DNA of 64,000 nucleotides. It comes from Rhodanobacter sp. Its GTDB lineage: Bacteria; Pseudomonadota; Gammaproteobacteria; Xanthomonadales; Rhodanobacteraceae. The notes below the pieces were generated by a model. That model worked only from the letters and a program-made list of their open reading frames with translations, was not told the DNA's origin and searched no databases. The position numbers and the translations under genes are program-made. The DNA lies in contig AP031382.1 of the NCBI GenBank assembly GCA_040371205.1, forward strand, positions 1,795,562-1,859,561. Direction: 5' to 3'. The number at the start of each line of letters is the position of its first letter. Position 1 is the stretch's first letter. Below, piece after piece: positions 15,957 through 29,607 of the stretch.

Positions 15957-16892
15957 TCAGATCAACTTGATCTCGCGCAGCCGCTGCAGCAGGTATTCGT
16001 GCGAGGTGATGCTGGTGTCGTAGCGCCTCGGGTTGTCCGGCGTCACGCACTGCGGCAGCGGGGCTAGCACCACGTCGGGATTGGGGTGCAGGAAGTACGG
16101 CACCGAGTAACGCGGCTTGCGCGCGTTGGCGTTCTGCGGGTTCACCACGCGGTGCGTGGTGGACGGGTACACGTGGTTGCTCAGGCGCTGCAGCATGTCG
16201 CCGATGTTCACCACGATGGCGTCGCCCTCGGTGGTGATCGGCAGCCACTCGCCTTCGCGGGTGAGCACTTCCAGCCCTTCCGCGCTGGCGCCGACCAGCA
16301 GGGTGATGAAGTTGATGTCCTCGTGCGCGCCGGCGCGCACGTTGGGCACGTTGTCGTCGACGATCGGCGGATAGTGGATCGGCCGCAGGATGGAGTTGCC
16401 CTGGTCGGTCTTGTCCTCGAAGTAGTTTTCCGGCAGGTCGATGTGCAGGGCCAGCGCGCGCAGCACGCGGGTGCCGAGCTGGTCCAGCGCCTCGAACAGT
16501 CCGTAGCCGTACTCGCGGAACTCCGGCACCTCGGCCGGCCACAGGTTGGGCGCCATCACGTCGGCGAACTTCGAGTCGCGCGGAATCTCGCGGCCGACGT
16601 GCCAGAACTCCTTGAGATCGGCGTGCTTGCTGTCCTTGGCGGTCTCCACCTTGAACGGCGTGTAGCCGCGCGCGCCGCCGCTGCCCGGCACGTGGTACTT
16701 CATCTTGGTTTCGGTAGGCAGCGCGAAGAAGCGCTGGAAAACATCGTAGGCGCCGTCGATCAGCTCGCGCGGAATGCCGTGGCCGCGGATGCAGCAGAAG
16801 CCGAATTCGCGGTAGGCCGCGCCAAGCTCGGCGACGAAAGCATCGCGGTCGGTGTCGTAGCGGCGGATGTCGAGGGTGGGAACGTTTTTCAT
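15957..16892 (-). CDS. isopenicillin N synthase-family dioxygenase
   Basis: A 311-residue non-haem iron dioxygenase of the IPNS/GA-oxidase-like family. The N-terminal DIOX_N part includes YREFGFCCIRGHGIP. The iron ligands are H190-x-D192 (AHEDINFITLL) and H247 (TTHRVVNP); R261-x-S263 (RYSVPYFLHP) binds 2-oxoglutarate. Family members in proteobacteria act on diverse small molecules; a beta-lactam role is not implied. It converges with the DUF6445-type gene, leaving 9 bp between stops. Confidence 0.88.
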   Translation of the reverse strand: MKNVPTLDIRRYDTDRDAFVAELGAAYREFGFCCIRGHGIPRELIDGAYDVFQRFFALPTETKMKYHVPGSGGARGYTPFKVETAKDSKHADLKEFWHVGREIPRDSKFADVMAPNLWPAEVPEFREYGYGLFEALDQLGTRVLRALALHIDLPENYFEDKTDQGNSILRPIHYPPIVDDNVPNVRAGAHEDINFITLLVGASAEGLEVLTREGEWLPITTEGDAIVVNIGDMLQRLSNHVYPSTTHRVVNPQNANARKPRYSVPYFLHPNPDVVLAPLPQCVTPDNPRRYDTSITSHEYLLQRLREIKLI

Positions 16893-17015
16893 GGTCGTGT
16901 CCAGTCAAGGCTGCGGTCGATTGAGTGATACGCCACCGCAGGGACGTTCACGTCGGGCCATTCCTTGGCGACCGGTTCCTTGAGCGACCTGGTCAGGCGC
17001 GCTGCGCCTGCTGGT

Positions 17016-18362
17016 TCACGAGCGTTCTGCGGCCGATTTTACGACGTCGGCCAGGCTTTGCGCCAACTGCCGCACCTCGGCGTCGTCGCCGCCTTCCACG
17101 GTGACGCGCACCAGCGGCTCGGTGCCGGAGGCGCGCAGCACCACGCGGCCGCGGCCCTGCAGGGTGCGCTCGGTGGCGGCCAGCGCCTGCTGCACGGCAG
17201 CGCCTGACAGTGCTTCGCGCGCCCCCTCCGCACGCACGTTGATCATCACCTGCGGCAGCTTGTGCAGCCCCTGGCGCGCCACGGCGAAATCCTCGCCGGC
17301 CAGGGCCTCCAGCACGGCTAGCGCGGAAACGATGCCGTCGCCGGTGGTGGCGCGGTCCAGGCACAGCACGTGGCCGGAAGTCTCTCCGCCGAGCACGCCG
17401 CCGTGCTCCTTGAGCTGCTGCAGCACGTAGCGGTCGCCTACCTGGGCGCGCAGCAACGGCACGCCGAGCTTGTCCAACGCCAGTTGCAGGCCGTAGTTGC
17501 TCATCAGCGTGCCGACCACCGGGCCGTGCAGTTCGCCGCGCGCATGCCAGGCGCGTGCGATCACGTAGAGCAGGTCGTCGCCGTCGGCCAGCACGCCGTG
17601 GCGATCCACCATCTGCACGCGGTCGCCGTCGCCGTCGAAGGCGATGCCGATGTCCGCACCCAGCTCCTGCACCGCGCGCTGCAGCGCCTGCGGATGGGTC
17701 GAGCCGACATCGCGGTTGATGTTGAAGCCGTCCGGCTTGTCGCCGAACGACGTGACTTCGGCGCCCAGCTCCGTGAACACCTTGGGGGCCACCTGGTAGG
17801 TGGCGCCGTTGGCGCAGTCCAGCACGAGCTTCAAGCCCTTGAGGTTGAAGTCCTCGGCCACCGTGCTCTTGCAGAACTCCACGTAGCGCGTGGCTGCGTC
17901 GTCGATGCGGCGCGCCTTGCCCAACTGCTCGGAGGGCACGGTCGCGAAAGGCGCGTCGATCTCCGCCTCGATGGCCTCCTCCATGGCGTCGCTGAGTTTC
18001 TCGCCATGGGCCGAGAAGAACTTGATGCCGTTGTCGTGATGCGGATTGTGCGATGCGCTGATCACGATGCCGGCCTCGGCGCGCAGCGAGCGCGTGAGGT
18101 AGGCCACCGCCGGCGTCGGCATCGGCCCCAGCATGCGCACGTCCACGCCGGCGGAGACCAGGCCGGCCTCCAGCGCGGCCTCGAACATGTAGCCGGACAC
18201 GCGGGTGTCCTTGCCGATCAGCACGGTGCGCCGGGGGCCAGCCTGGCGGTTCAGCACCGCGCCCAGCGCGCGGCCGAGGCGCAGCATGAATTCGGCGTTG
18301 ATCGGCCACTCGCCGACCCGGCCGCGGATGCCGTCGGTGCCGAAATACTTGCGTTGGCTCAT
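17016..18362 (-). CDS. glmM: phosphoglucosamine mutase
   Basis: GlmM converts glucosamine 6-phosphate to glucosamine 1-phosphate for UDP-GlcNAc, peptidoglycan and LPS synthesis. The 448-residue product has the FGTDGIRG start, the phosphoserine loop [12 protein letters not shown] with S102, the magnesium loop FDGDGDR, the sugar loop GETSGH and the phosphate-binding [12 protein letters not shown] near the end. ATG 18362 fits the family start [11 protein letters not shown]. It lies downstream of folP on the same strand, the usual pairing. Confidence 0.97.
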   Translation of the reverse strand: MSQRKYFGTDGIRGRVGEWPINAEFMLRLGRALGAVLNRQAGPRRTVLIGKDTRVSGYMFEAALEAGLVSAGVDVRMLGPMPTPAVAYLTRSLRAEAGIVISASHNPHHDNGIKFFSAHGEKLSDAMEEAIEAEIDAPFATVPSEQLGKARRIDDAATRYVEFCKSTVAEDFNLKGLKLVLDCANGATYQVAPKVFTELGAEVTSFGDKPDGFNINRDVGSTHPQALQRAVQELGADIGIAFDGDGDRVQMVDRHGVLADGDDLLYVIARAWHARGELHGPVVGTLMSNYGLQLALDKLGVPLLRAQVGDRYVLQQLKEHGGVLGGETSGHVLCLDRATTGDGIVSALAVLEALAGEDFAVARQGLHKLPQVMINVRAEGAREALSGAAVQQALAATERTLQGRGRVVLRASGTEPLVRVTVEGGDDAEVRQLAQSLADVVKSAAERS

Positions 18363-18420
18363 GCCCGTCTCCCGAAAGCTCGTGCCTGTGCTGCCGGCCG
18401 CTCGTGCGGCCTTGTCGTTG

Positions 18421-19335
18421 TCATTCGTCGTCCGGCCAACGTGGCGCGGCGGGTCTGGGATCGCGACGCTGGGCAACATCGCCCGCGCTGACGCCCCGCC
18501 ATACCGCCAGCGCGTCCACCGTGGCGGCCACGTCGTGCACGCGGACCAGCCGTGCGCGGCGTTGCACCGCGATCAGCGCCGCGGCGGCGGAACCGGCGGC
18601 GCGCTCGTCCGGCGACGGGCGGCCGGTCAACTCGCCGATCATCGACTTGCGCGACAGGCCCACGTAGACGCCGCTGCCCAGGTCCGCGAAGCGCTCCAGC
18701 GCGCGCAGCAGGGCGAGGTTGTGTTCGAGGTTCTTGCCGAACCCGAAGCCAGGGTCGACCATCACCCTGCGCTTGTCGATGCCGGCCAGTTCGCAGGCGA
18801 ACAGGCGGTCGGTGAGGAAGCGATGCACCTCGCCCACCACGTCGTCGTAGTGCGGCGCGTCCTGCATGCTGCGCGGCTCGCCCTGCATGTGCATCAGGCA
18901 GACCGGCACACCGAGTTCGGCCGCCGCGTCCAGCGCACCCTCGCGGCGCAAGGCATAGACGTCGTTGACCATGCCCGCGCCCGCCGCCACCGCGGCGCGT
19001 ATCACTTCCGGCTTGGAGGTGTCGATGGCGATGGGCAGCGAAGTGCGCTTCGCCAGTTGCTCGATCACCGGAACCACCCGGCGGATTTCCTCCTCGGCCG
19101 ACACGTCGCCCGCGCCGGGACGCGTGGATTCGCCGCCGACGTCGAGCAGGTCGGCGCCCTGCTCCGCCAGCGCCAGTCCATGCGCCACTGCGGCATCCAC
19201 ATGGGCGAAGCGGCCGCCGTCGGAAAAGGAATCGGGCGTGATGTTGAGGATGCCGGCCACGCGCGGGCGATCCAGCACCAGCTTGCGGCCGGCGCAATCC
19301 AGCACGGGCGCGAACAGCGAGTCCAATGCGCTCAT
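18421..19335 (-). CDS. folP: dihydropteroate synthase
   Basis: FolP joins p-aminobenzoate to the pterin diphosphate in folate synthesis and is the sulfonamide target. The 304-residue protein shows [62 protein letters not shown] and GLSRKSMIG in order. ATG 19335 overlaps the orn stop as ATGA. The C-terminus carries about 20 extra polar residues. Confidence 0.97.
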   Translation of the reverse strand: MSALDSLFAPVLDCAGRKLVLDRPRVAGILNITPDSFSDGGRFAHVDAAVAHGLALAEQGADLLDVGGESTRPGAGDVSAEEEIRRVVPVIEQLAKRTSLPIAIDTSKPEVIRAAVAAGAGMVNDVYALRREGALDAAAELGVPVCLMHMQGEPRSMQDAPHYDDVVGEVHRFLTDRLFACELAGIDKRRVMVDPGFGFGKNLEHNLALLRALERFADLGSGVYVGLSRKSMIGELTGRPSPDERAAGSAAAALIAVQRRARLVRVHDVAATVDALAVWRGVSAGDVAQRRDPRPAAPRWPDDE

Positions 19336-19898
19336 GCCTCGCGCTGCCCGCCCAGCGCGCCCATGTGCAGACGGTAGTAACGCAGTTCGTCGATGGAGTC
19401 GCGGATATCCGACAGCGCGGTGTGCGCGGACTCCTTGCTCAAGCCTTTGCCGATCGCCGGCGCCCAACGCCGCGCCAGTTCCTTCAACGTGGACACGTCG
19501 AGGTTGCGGTAGTGGAAGTAGCGCTCCAGCCGCGGCATCTGCCGGTGCAGGAAACGGCGATCCTGGCAGATCGAGTTGCCGCACATCGGCGACTTGCCCG
19601 CCGGCACCCAGTCGCGCAGGAAATCCAGCGTGGCCTGTTCGGCCGCGGCGTGGTCGGCGGTGGAGTCCAGCACCTGCTGCCATAGCCCCGAGCGTCCATG
19701 CTGGTTACGGTTCCAGGCGTCCATCGCCTCCAGCCGGTCCAGCTCGTGGCGTATCGCAAATACCGGCCCCTCGGCCAGCACGTTCAGTTCCTTGTCGGTG
19801 ACGATGGTCGCGATTTCCAGGATCGAATCGGCGTCGGTATCGAGGCCGGTCATTTCCAGGTCGATCCAGATCAAGTTGTCGTCGTGGGCTTGGCTCAT
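19332..19898 (-). CDS. orn: oligoribonuclease
   Basis: Orn degrades 2-5 nt RNA fragments and pGpG from c-di-GMP turnover. The 188-residue product is a DEDDh exonuclease: [11 protein letters not shown] (D13, E15), [16 protein letters not shown], and [19 protein letters not shown] with the catalytic His and final Asp. The length is that of the family. It overlaps folP by 4 bp and diverges from the exonuclease I gene. Confidence 0.96.
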   Translation of the reverse strand: MSQAHDDNLIWIDLEMTGLDTDADSILEIATIVTDKELNVLAEGPVFAIRHELDRLEAMDAWNRNQHGRSGLWQQVLDSTADHAAAEQATLDFLRDWVPAGKSPMCGNSICQDRRFLHRQMPRLERYFHYRNLDVSTLKELARRWAPAIGKGLSKESAHTALSDIRDSIDELRYYRLHMGALGGQREA

Positions 19899-19952
19899 GG
19901 GGCCTCCTTCGCGGCAAGTCTATCAGTCGCCATCGCATGCGATGATCCGGGC

Positions 19953-21389
19953 ATGCAGACCTTCTTCTGGCACGACTACGAGACCTTCGGCGCCGACCCG
20001 CGGCGCGACCGCCCGGTGCAGTTCGCCGGCATCCGCACCACCACGGAACTGGAGATCGTCGGCGAGCCCGTGATGTTCTTCTGCCGGCCGCCGCGCGACA
20101 GCCTGCCCCAGCCCGAGGCCTGCCTGATCACCGGCATCACGCCGCAGCAGGCCGAGCGCGAGGGCGTGACCGAAGCCGAGTTCGCCACCCGCGTGCACGA
20201 GCAGCTTGCTGCGCCCGGCACCTGCGGTGTGGGCTACAACTCGCTGCGCTTCGACGACGAGGTGACGCGGCAATTGCTCTACCGGAACTTCTTCGAGCCC
20301 TACGGCCGCGAGTGGGAGAACGGCAATTCGCGCTGGGACCTGATCGACCTCGCGCGCCTGTGCGAAGCGCTGCGCCCCGAGGGCATCGCGTGGCCGACGC
20401 GCGAGGACGGCACGCCCAGCTTCAAGCTGGAACAGCTCGCCGCTGCCAACCATCTGCAGCAGGAACGCGCGCACGACGCGCTCTCCGACGTGCACGCGCT
20501 GATCGACCTCGCACGCCTGATCCGCGTGCGCCAGCCCAGGCTGTGGGACTGGTTCTACGCGCTGCGCCGCAAGCAGCGCGTGTTCGAGCTGCTCGACGTG
20601 GCGGCCATGACGCCGCTGGTGCACGTGTCGTCGCGCTATCCGTCCAGCCGCCATTGCCTTGCGCTGATCGCGCCACTGGCGCTGCATCCCTCGCGGCCCG
20701 GCGAGGTCATCGTCTACGACCTTGCCACCGACCCCGCCGAACTGCTGGCACTGGACGAGGACGCCATCGCCGACCGCGTGTTCACCGCACGCGCCGACCT
20801 GCCGGAAGACGTCGAGCGCATTCCGCTGCGCACCGTGCGCGCTAACCGCGCGCCGGCGCTGGCGCCACTCTCCGTGCTCAAGGGTGCGGACCTGGCGCGC
20901 CTGCAGCTCGATCCCGAACGCTGCCTTGCGCACCGCGACGCATTGGCCGCCGCCGACGGCCTCGCCGCCAAGGTGGCCCGCGTGTTCGCGCGCGCCGCCG
21001 AACTGCCGCCGGCGGAGGACCCCGAACTCGCGCTGTACGCCGGCTTCCTGCCCGATGCCGACAAACGCCTGCTGCGCGAAGTGCGCGCCACGCCGCCGGA
21101 ACAACTCGGTACACGTGCCTTCGCGTTCCGCGATCCGCGCTATGCGGAGCTGCTGTTCCGCTACCGTGCGCGCAACTGGCCGGAAACGCTGGACGCCGGC
21201 GAACGCGAACGCTGGGAAGCTTTCCGTCGCCAACGGCTCACCCGCCCGACACCGCTCACCACGCTCACGCTGGACGACTACTTCGCCACCCTCGCCGCCC
21301 TGCGCACCGATCCGGCACGGCAGGACAAACTGCCGCTGCTGGACCAGTTGCAAGCCTGGGGCGAGACGCTCGCCGCCGAACTGGCCTGA
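19953..21389 (+). CDS. sbcB: exodeoxyribonuclease I
   Basis: SbcB is a processive 3'-5' single-strand DNA exonuclease used in recombination and mismatch repair. The 478-residue protein starts FFWHDYETFGADPRRDRPVQ (DEDD Asp and Glu), continues GYNSLRFDDEVTR, and has the HDALSDVHALIDLA motif with the catalytic His-Asp. The SH3-like and C-terminal helical domains (LYAGFLPDADKRLL, FRYRARNWPETL) follow. ATG 19953 begins directly at the conserved first strand. Confidence 0.95.
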   Translation: MQTFFWHDYETFGADPRRDRPVQFAGIRTTTELEIVGEPVMFFCRPPRDSLPQPEACLITGITPQQAEREGVTEAEFATRVHEQLAAPGTCGVGYNSLRFDDEVTRQLLYRNFFEPYGREWENGNSRWDLIDLARLCEALRPEGIAWPTREDGTPSFKLEQLAAANHLQQERAHDALSDVHALIDLARLIRVRQPRLWDWFYALRRKQRVFELLDVAAMTPLVHVSSRYPSSRHCLALIAPLALHPSRPGEVIVYDLATDPAELLALDEDAIADRVFTARADLPEDVERIPLRTVRANRAPALAPLSVLKGADLARLQLDPERCLAHRDALAAADGLAAKVARVFARAAELPPAEDPELALYAGFLPDADKRLLREVRATPPEQLGTRAFAFRDPRYAELLFRYRARNWPETLDAGERERWEAFRRQRLTRPTPLTTLTLDDYFATLAALRTDPARQDKLPLLDQLQAWGETLAAELA

Positions 21390-21414
21390 CCGAATCGACC
21401 CGACCTGGACACCC

Positions 21415-22101
21415 ATGCCACACGCCTACTTCAGCCCCGCCACCTTCAAGTTCCTGCGCGCGCTCGACCGCAACAACAGCCGCGAGTGGTTCACCGCGCA
21501 CAAGGCCGACTACGAGCGCCACGTGCGCGAACCCTTCCTGCAGCTCATCACCGACATGCAGGCGCCGCTGGCGAAGATCAGTCCGCACTACCGCGCCGAC
21601 CCGCGCAAGAACGGCGGCTCGCTGTACCGCATCTTTCGCGACACGCGCTTCTCCAACGACAAGCTGCCGTACAAGCCGTGGCAGGGTTCGCGCTTCTTCC
21701 ACGAGCGGCGCCACGAAATCCCCGCGCCCGCGTTCTACCTGCATATCCAGCCCGGCGACTGCTTTGCCGGCGGCGGCATGTGGCACCCGGAATCCGATGC
21801 GTTGAAAAAGATCCGCGCCTTCCTCGCCGACAACCCTTCTGCGTGGAAGAAGGCCACGCAGGGCAAGGATTTCCGCGACCACCTGACATTCTGGGGCGAA
21901 TCGCTGAAGCGCCCGCCGCACGGCTACGACCCCAACCACGAGCTGATCGAGGACCTGAAGCGCAAGGACTTCGCCGCCGGCGAAGGCTTCGATGAAACCC
22001 TCGCCTGCTCCAGCGAACTGCTGCCGTGGACGGTGGCCTGCTTCAAGCGCGTGGCGCCGATGGTGGACTACCTCTGCGCCACGCAGGAGCTGGAGTTCTA
22101 G
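21415..22101 (+). CDS. DUF2461 family protein
   Basis: A 228-residue protein of the DUF2461 family, function unknown. Signature stretches are FKFLRALDRNNSREWFTAHK, YRIFRDTRFSNDKLPYKPW, FYLHIQPGDCFAGGGMWHP and a C-terminal DETLACSSELLPWTVACFK. It is soluble and has no signal peptide. It follows sbcB by 25 bp and converges with the transporter gene, the two stop codons overlapping in CTAG. Confidence 0.9.
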   Translation: MPHAYFSPATFKFLRALDRNNSREWFTAHKADYERHVREPFLQLITDMQAPLAKISPHYRADPRKNGGSLYRIFRDTRFSNDKLPYKPWQGSRFFHERRHEIPAPAFYLHIQPGDCFAGGGMWHPESDALKKIRAFLADNPSAWKKATQGKDFRDHLTFWGESLKRPPHGYDPNHELIEDLKRKDFAAGEGFDETLACSSELLPWTVACFKRVAPMVDYLCATQELEF

Positions 22102-23402
22102 TCGCCACCTGCGCGCGGCAACAGCCACGCGCTCACGGCAACGCTCACCACCGCGGTGATCGCCACGTACCACGCCGGCGCCATGCGCCCCGCATGCACG
22201 GCGAGCCAGCCGATCATCGCGGCGGTGCCGGCGCCGAACACGGCGTAGGCCACGTTGTACGAGAACGACAGGCCGGAGAAGCGCACGGCGGGCGGGAACG
22301 CCTGCACCATCACCACCGGCACCACGCCGACCACGCCCACCAGCAGGCCGGCCAGCGCGTACAACGACAGGAAATGCGCGCCGCCCGCGGCCAGGTCGGC
22401 GAACAGCGCCCAGGTGCCGGCGATCAGCAGCAGCGAACCGAGCAGCAATATCCGCGAAGCGCCGAACCGGTCGGCCAGCCAGCCGAAGGCGATACATCCG
22501 ACGGTGAGCGTGCAGGCCGCCAGCGCATTGCCGAAGAAGGCCAGCTTCGGCGCAATGCCGAAGCCTTTCGGCGCCAGCGTCGGCAGCATCAGGATCAGCA
22601 CCACGATGGCGGCGGTGAGCATCCAGGTCACCAGCATCGACACCGCCACGCCGCGCCGGTGCCCGGCCAGCACCACACGCAGCGGCAACTCGCGGCTAAG
22701 TTGTTTACGCTCGCGCATCGCGGCGAATACCGGCGTCTCGCTGAGCCACCGGCGCAGCCACACCGCGGCGAAACCGAACACGCCGCCGAGCAGGAACGGC
22801 ACGCGCCAACCCCAGTCCAGCATCTGCGCCGCATCCAGTCGCGCGTTGAGCCAGGCCGCCAGCAGCGAGCCGATCAGGATGCCCGCGGTCAGTCCGGCGG
22901 TGAGACTGCCGCAGGCGAAACCCGTGCGCGTGGGCGGCGCATGCTCGGCCACGAACACCCAGGCGCCCGGCACCTCGCCGCCCACCGCGATGCCCTGCAC
23001 GATGCGCAGCAGCAGCAACAGCAATGGCGCCAGCATGCCGATGTGCGCGTAGGTGGGCAGCAGGCCGATCGCCAGCGTGGGCAGCGCCATCAGGAACACG
23101 CTCAGCGTGAACATGCGCTTGCGCCCGGAACGGTCGCCGAAGTGCGCCATCACGATGCCGCCCAGCGGCCGCGCCAGGTAGCCCGCCGCGAAGATGCCGT
23201 AGACCTTGATCTGCGCCAGCCAGGGCGCCGTGCCCTGCGGGAAGAACAGCGCGCCGAGCTGCTGGGTGAGGAACACGAACACCACGAAGTCGTAGAACTC
23301 CAGCGCGCCGCCCAGCGCGGAGAGCAGCAAGGTGCGCGCGTCGCGACGATCCAGCGGTCGTGCTTCGGTACCGGTTGCCGGCAGGGGGATGGCATCACTC
23401 AT
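22098..23402 (-). CDS. MFS transporter, metabolite:proton symporter type
   Basis: A 434-residue inner-membrane carrier of the MHS branch of the major facilitator superfamily. Twelve membrane segments can be traced; GALEFYDFVVFVFL in the first helix, ARPLGGIVMAHFGDRSGRKR in the 2-3 loop and LLLLRIVQGIAVGGEVPG in helix 4 are typical of ProP/KgtP-like symporters. Such proteins import osmolytes or organic acids; the substrate is not evident. The 3' end overlaps the convergent DUF2461 gene by 4 bp. Confidence 0.9.
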   Translation of the reverse strand: MSDAIPLPATGTEARPLDRRDARTLLLSALGGALEFYDFVVFVFLTQQLGALFFPQGTAPWLAQIKVYGIFAAGYLARPLGGIVMAHFGDRSGRKRMFTLSVFLMALPTLAIGLLPTYAHIGMLAPLLLLLLRIVQGIAVGGEVPGAWVFVAEHAPPTRTGFACGSLTAGLTAGILIGSLLAAWLNARLDAAQMLDWGWRVPFLLGGVFGFAAVWLRRWLSETPVFAAMRERKQLSRELPLRVVLAGHRRGVAVSMLVTWMLTAAIVVLILMLPTLAPKGFGIAPKLAFFGNALAACTLTVGCIAFGWLADRFGASRILLLGSLLLIAGTWALFADLAAGGAHFLSLYALAGLLVGVVGVVPVVMVQAFPPAVRFSGLSFSYNVAYAVFGAGTAAMIGWLAVHAGRMAPAWYVAITAVVSVAVSAWLLPRAGGD

Positions 23403-23541
23403 GGAGGAATCGCGGCCAGTTCGGGAAAGCCGCAACATAGCGCAGCGCAAGGCGCCGCGCGAAGCCGTCGCCATCCGACACGGACGCTGGCCACGGACCG
23501 TTCCGGGCCAACCGACGGCCGCTCCGCGGTCGCATCGGCAC

Positions 23542-23937
23542 TCACGCCTCGTAAAGCTCGATCGGCAAGCCGTCCGGATCGGCGAAAAACACGAATCGCT
23601 TGCCGGTGTGTTCGTCCAAGCGCACCGCCTCGCAGTCCACGCCGCGCGCGGCCAACCCCGCCACCGCGGCATCGACATCCGCCACCACGAAGGCGAGATG
23701 ACGGAGCCCCTGCGCCTCGGGCCAGGACGGGCGCGGCGGCGCATCGGGAAAGGAGAACAGTTCGAGCTGCGCGCCTGGGCCGACTTCGAGATCGCACTTC
23801 CACGAGTCGCGCGCCTCGCGGTAGACCTCGCGCACGATGCGCAGCCCCAGCACGTCGCTGTAGAACGCCCGCGAGCGCGGATAGTCCGAGCAGATCAGGG
23901 CGACGTGGTGAATGCCCTGCAGCAGGCGCCCTGACAT
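23542..23937 (-). CDS. VOC/glyoxalase-family protein (YaeR-like)
   Basis: A 131-residue VOC protein with paired beta-alpha-beta-beta-beta modules. Likely metal ligands are H10-H11 (IHHVALICSDY), E58 (AQLELFSFPD), H84 (GLRHLAFVV) and E128 (LPIELYEA). The arrangement follows the YaeR/glyoxalase I-like group, whose substrate is not established. It begins 2 bp after epmA, so the two are likely co-transcribed. Confidence 0.88.
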   Translation of the reverse strand: MSGRLLQGIHHVALICSDYPRSRAFYSDVLGLRIVREVYREARDSWKCDLEVGPGAQLELFSFPDAPPRPSWPEAQGLRHLAFVVADVDAAVAGLAARGVDCEAVRLDEHTGKRFVFFADPDGLPIELYEA

Positions 23938-23939
23938 GC

Positions 23940-27295
<3,356 letters not shown>

Positions 27296-27402
27296 TTAAC
27301 GATCCGCCGGTCGCGGCGTGACGGCCGGAGTAAGCGAATCGAAAGCAGACGGGACTAGGCTGAATCGCGGCAATCACTGCCCCGCCGCAGGGGAGGCACA
27401 CC

Positions 27403-28035
27403 ATGCGCATGGCACGCTTCGCGTCACTGCTGCTCTTCAGCATGCTTTCCGCACCAGCCATCGCCGGCGGCGGCCCGCTCGGCATCGACCACCGCCTGCA
27501 TTACGACAACAGCGGCATCTGGAAGCGCAGCACCCAGACCAAGCTGATGTACGGCACCATCCTCGGCATCGGCGGCGGTGCGTTGGCCTTCGGCGACCAG
27601 GACAAACTCGGCGACACGTTCTGGCGTTCGGTCGATGCGATGGCGGTTTCCGGCCTCGGCGCACTGGCCTTGAAACACACGTTCCAGCGCGAGCGTCCCT
27701 CGCAGACGTCCGACCCGAACCGCTTCTTCGAAGGTTCCCACGCGCAGAGCTTCCCCAGCGGCGAGGTCACCGCGATCACGGCGGCGGTGACGCCGTTCAT
27801 CGTGAACTACGGACAGGATCATCCGGCGGTGTATGCGCTGGCCCTGCTGCCGGCCTACGACGCCGTGGCGCGGATGAAGACGCGCGGCCACTGGCAGACC
27901 GACGTGCTGGCCGGTGCCGCACTGGGCGCCGGCGTGGGCATCTGGGCCACGCACCGGTCTTCGCCGCTGATCATCGGCTGGCTGCCGGGCGGGTTCCAGG
28001 TCGGCTTCGTGCACCGTTTCCGGCCCCATCCGTAA
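27403..28035 (+). CDS. PAP2-family phosphatase, periplasmic
   Basis: A 210-residue protein with a signal peptide (cleavage after about residue 21, APAIA). PAP2 motifs are KHTFQRERP, FPSGE and ARMKTRGHWQTDVLAG. The second motif reads PSGE rather than the canonical PSGH, so the usual general-acid histidine is a glutamate; the third-motif histidine (RGHWQTD) is kept. Substrate may be lipid phosphates. An SD-like GGGGAGG lies about 8 nt before the ATG. Confidence 0.85.
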   Translation: MRMARFASLLLFSMLSAPAIAGGGPLGIDHRLHYDNSGIWKRSTQTKLMYGTILGIGGGALAFGDQDKLGDTFWRSVDAMAVSGLGALALKHTFQRERPSQTSDPNRFFEGSHAQSFPSGEVTAITAAVTPFIVNYGQDHPAVYALALLPAYDAVARMKTRGHWQTDVLAGAALGAGVGIWATHRSSPLIIGWLPGGFQVGFVHRFRPHP

Positions 28036-28079
28036 GCCGACAATGAAACGCGGCTGACTCCGAGCAGGGGCGTGGCGGA

Positions 28080-29582
28080 ATGAAAGCTGCCGCAGCAGCT
28101 ATCATGCGCGCCATGTCCCCGCCAGTCGCCGCGCCCGCATCTCAAGCCGAAGTCGCGGCAACAGTCATACCCGCCGGCACGGCAACGGCGATCTCGTCGC
28201 GTGACCGCTACCGCGGCCTGCTGTGGCTGGTGGCCGCGGCGTTCTTCATGCAGGCGCTGGATTCCACCGTGGTCAACACCGCGGTGCCCGCGATGGCCGA
28301 TGCGCTGAGGGAGACGCCGCTGGGCATGCGCAGCGCGCTGACCAGCTATGTACTGACGCTCGCGATCCTGATTCCGGCCACCCCCTGGCTGTGCGACCGC
28401 TTCGGCACGCGCCGGGTATTCGGCACGGCCATCGTGCTGTTCGGTGTGGGCTCGCTGTTGTGCGGCGTTTCGCAGACGCTGACGCAACTGGTGGCGGCAC
28501 GTGTGTTGCAGGGCGTGGGCGGCGCGGCGCTGATGCCGGTGGGGCGCTACGTGCTGGTGCGCAGCATCGACAAGAGCGAGTTCGTGAGCGCGATGAGCAC
28601 GGTCGCCACCTTCGGCTTGCTCGGCTCGGTGCTTGGCCCCCTGCTCGGCGGCGCGCTGGTCGAATACACCTCGTGGCGATTGATCTTCCTGATCAACGTG
28701 CCGGTGGCGATCGCCGGCGTGTGGATGAACCGGCGCGACATGCCCGAATACCGGCTGGACCGCGCCAACCGCTTCGACCTCGCGGGCTTCCTGCTGTTCG
28801 CGACGGCGTCAGCGTTACTGCTCGCGGCCTCGGAGCTGGCCGGCGCCGATCCTGTGCCATGGGCCGCCATGGCGGCGTGCGGCGGTCTCGCCATCCTGCT
28901 CGGCGCAACCTATGTGTGGCACAGCCGGCGCACCGCACACCCGGTGGCGGATCTTGGCCTGCTGCGCATACGCAGCGTGTGGGTGGCGCTGGCCGGCGGC
29001 CTGTCCACGCGGTTGGGCATCTCCGGCATGTTCCTGCTGCTGGTGCTGTTTTTGCAGGTGGGTTGCGGCTGGTCGCCGCTGGCGGCGGGCCTGATGATGG
29101 TGCCGCAGGCACTGGGATCGATCACTGCGAAGTGGGCGGTCAACCGGGCGCTGGCGCACCTGGGCTATCGCCGCCTGCTGCTGGGCAATACCTCGCTGCT
29201 GGCCCTGATGCTGGCGGCGTTCGCGTTGTTCGGGCCGACCACGCCGGCCTGGCTGATCGCCGCCTTCACCTTCGTCTACGGCTGCTGCGCCGGCCTGCAA
29301 TACACCGTGATGAACACGCTGATCTACAGCGATCTGGACATCCGGCACGCGTCGATGGCCTCGTCGATGGCGTCCACGGCGCAGTACCTCGCGATGAGCT
29401 TCGGCATCGCGCTCTCCACCTTGCTGATGCAGGCGTTGCTGCGCGGACATGCGCCCGAGGATTTCGTGGTGGCGTTCCGCTGGACGGTGATCCTGCTCGC
29501 CGCGATCACCGCCGCCGCCAGCCGGCTGTTCGGCCGGTTGCATGCCGACCGCGCTGCCGGGGCACTGCACGCCGCACGCTGA
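28080..29582 (+). CDS. MFS drug transporter, DHA2 (14-TM) family
   Basis: A membrane protein of up to 500 residues with a DHA2 profile. Typical motifs are FFMQALDSTVVNTAVPAMA in helix 1, WLCDRFGTRRVFGTAI in the 2-3 loop, ARVLQGVGGAALMPVGR in helix 4 and GLLGSVLGPLLGGALVEYTS in helix 5. Such pumps export toxic compounds with proton antiport. The first start at 28080 is used; ATGs at 28104 and 28113 would also fit. It begins 44 bp after the PAP2 gene. Confidence 0.9.
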   Translation: MKAAAAAIMRAMSPPVAAPASQAEVAATVIPAGTATAISSRDRYRGLLWLVAAAFFMQALDSTVVNTAVPAMADALRETPLGMRSALTSYVLTLAILIPATPWLCDRFGTRRVFGTAIVLFGVGSLLCGVSQTLTQLVAARVLQGVGGAALMPVGRYVLVRSIDKSEFVSAMSTVATFGLLGSVLGPLLGGALVEYTSWRLIFLINVPVAIAGVWMNRRDMPEYRLDRANRFDLAGFLLFATASALLLAASELAGADPVPWAAMAACGGLAILLGATYVWHSRRTAHPVADLGLLRIRSVWVALAGGLSTRLGISGMFLLLVLFLQVGCGWSPLAAGLMMVPQALGSITAKWAVNRALAHLGYRRLLLGNTSLLALMLAAFALFGPTTPAWLIAAFTFVYGCCAGLQYTVMNTLIYSDLDIRHASMASSMASTAQYLAMSFGIALSTLLMQALLRGHAPEDFVVAFRWTVILLAAITAAASRLFGRLHADRAAGALHAAR

Positions 29583-29607
29583 GCGTTCGCCGTGTAGCAT
29601 GCACGGC

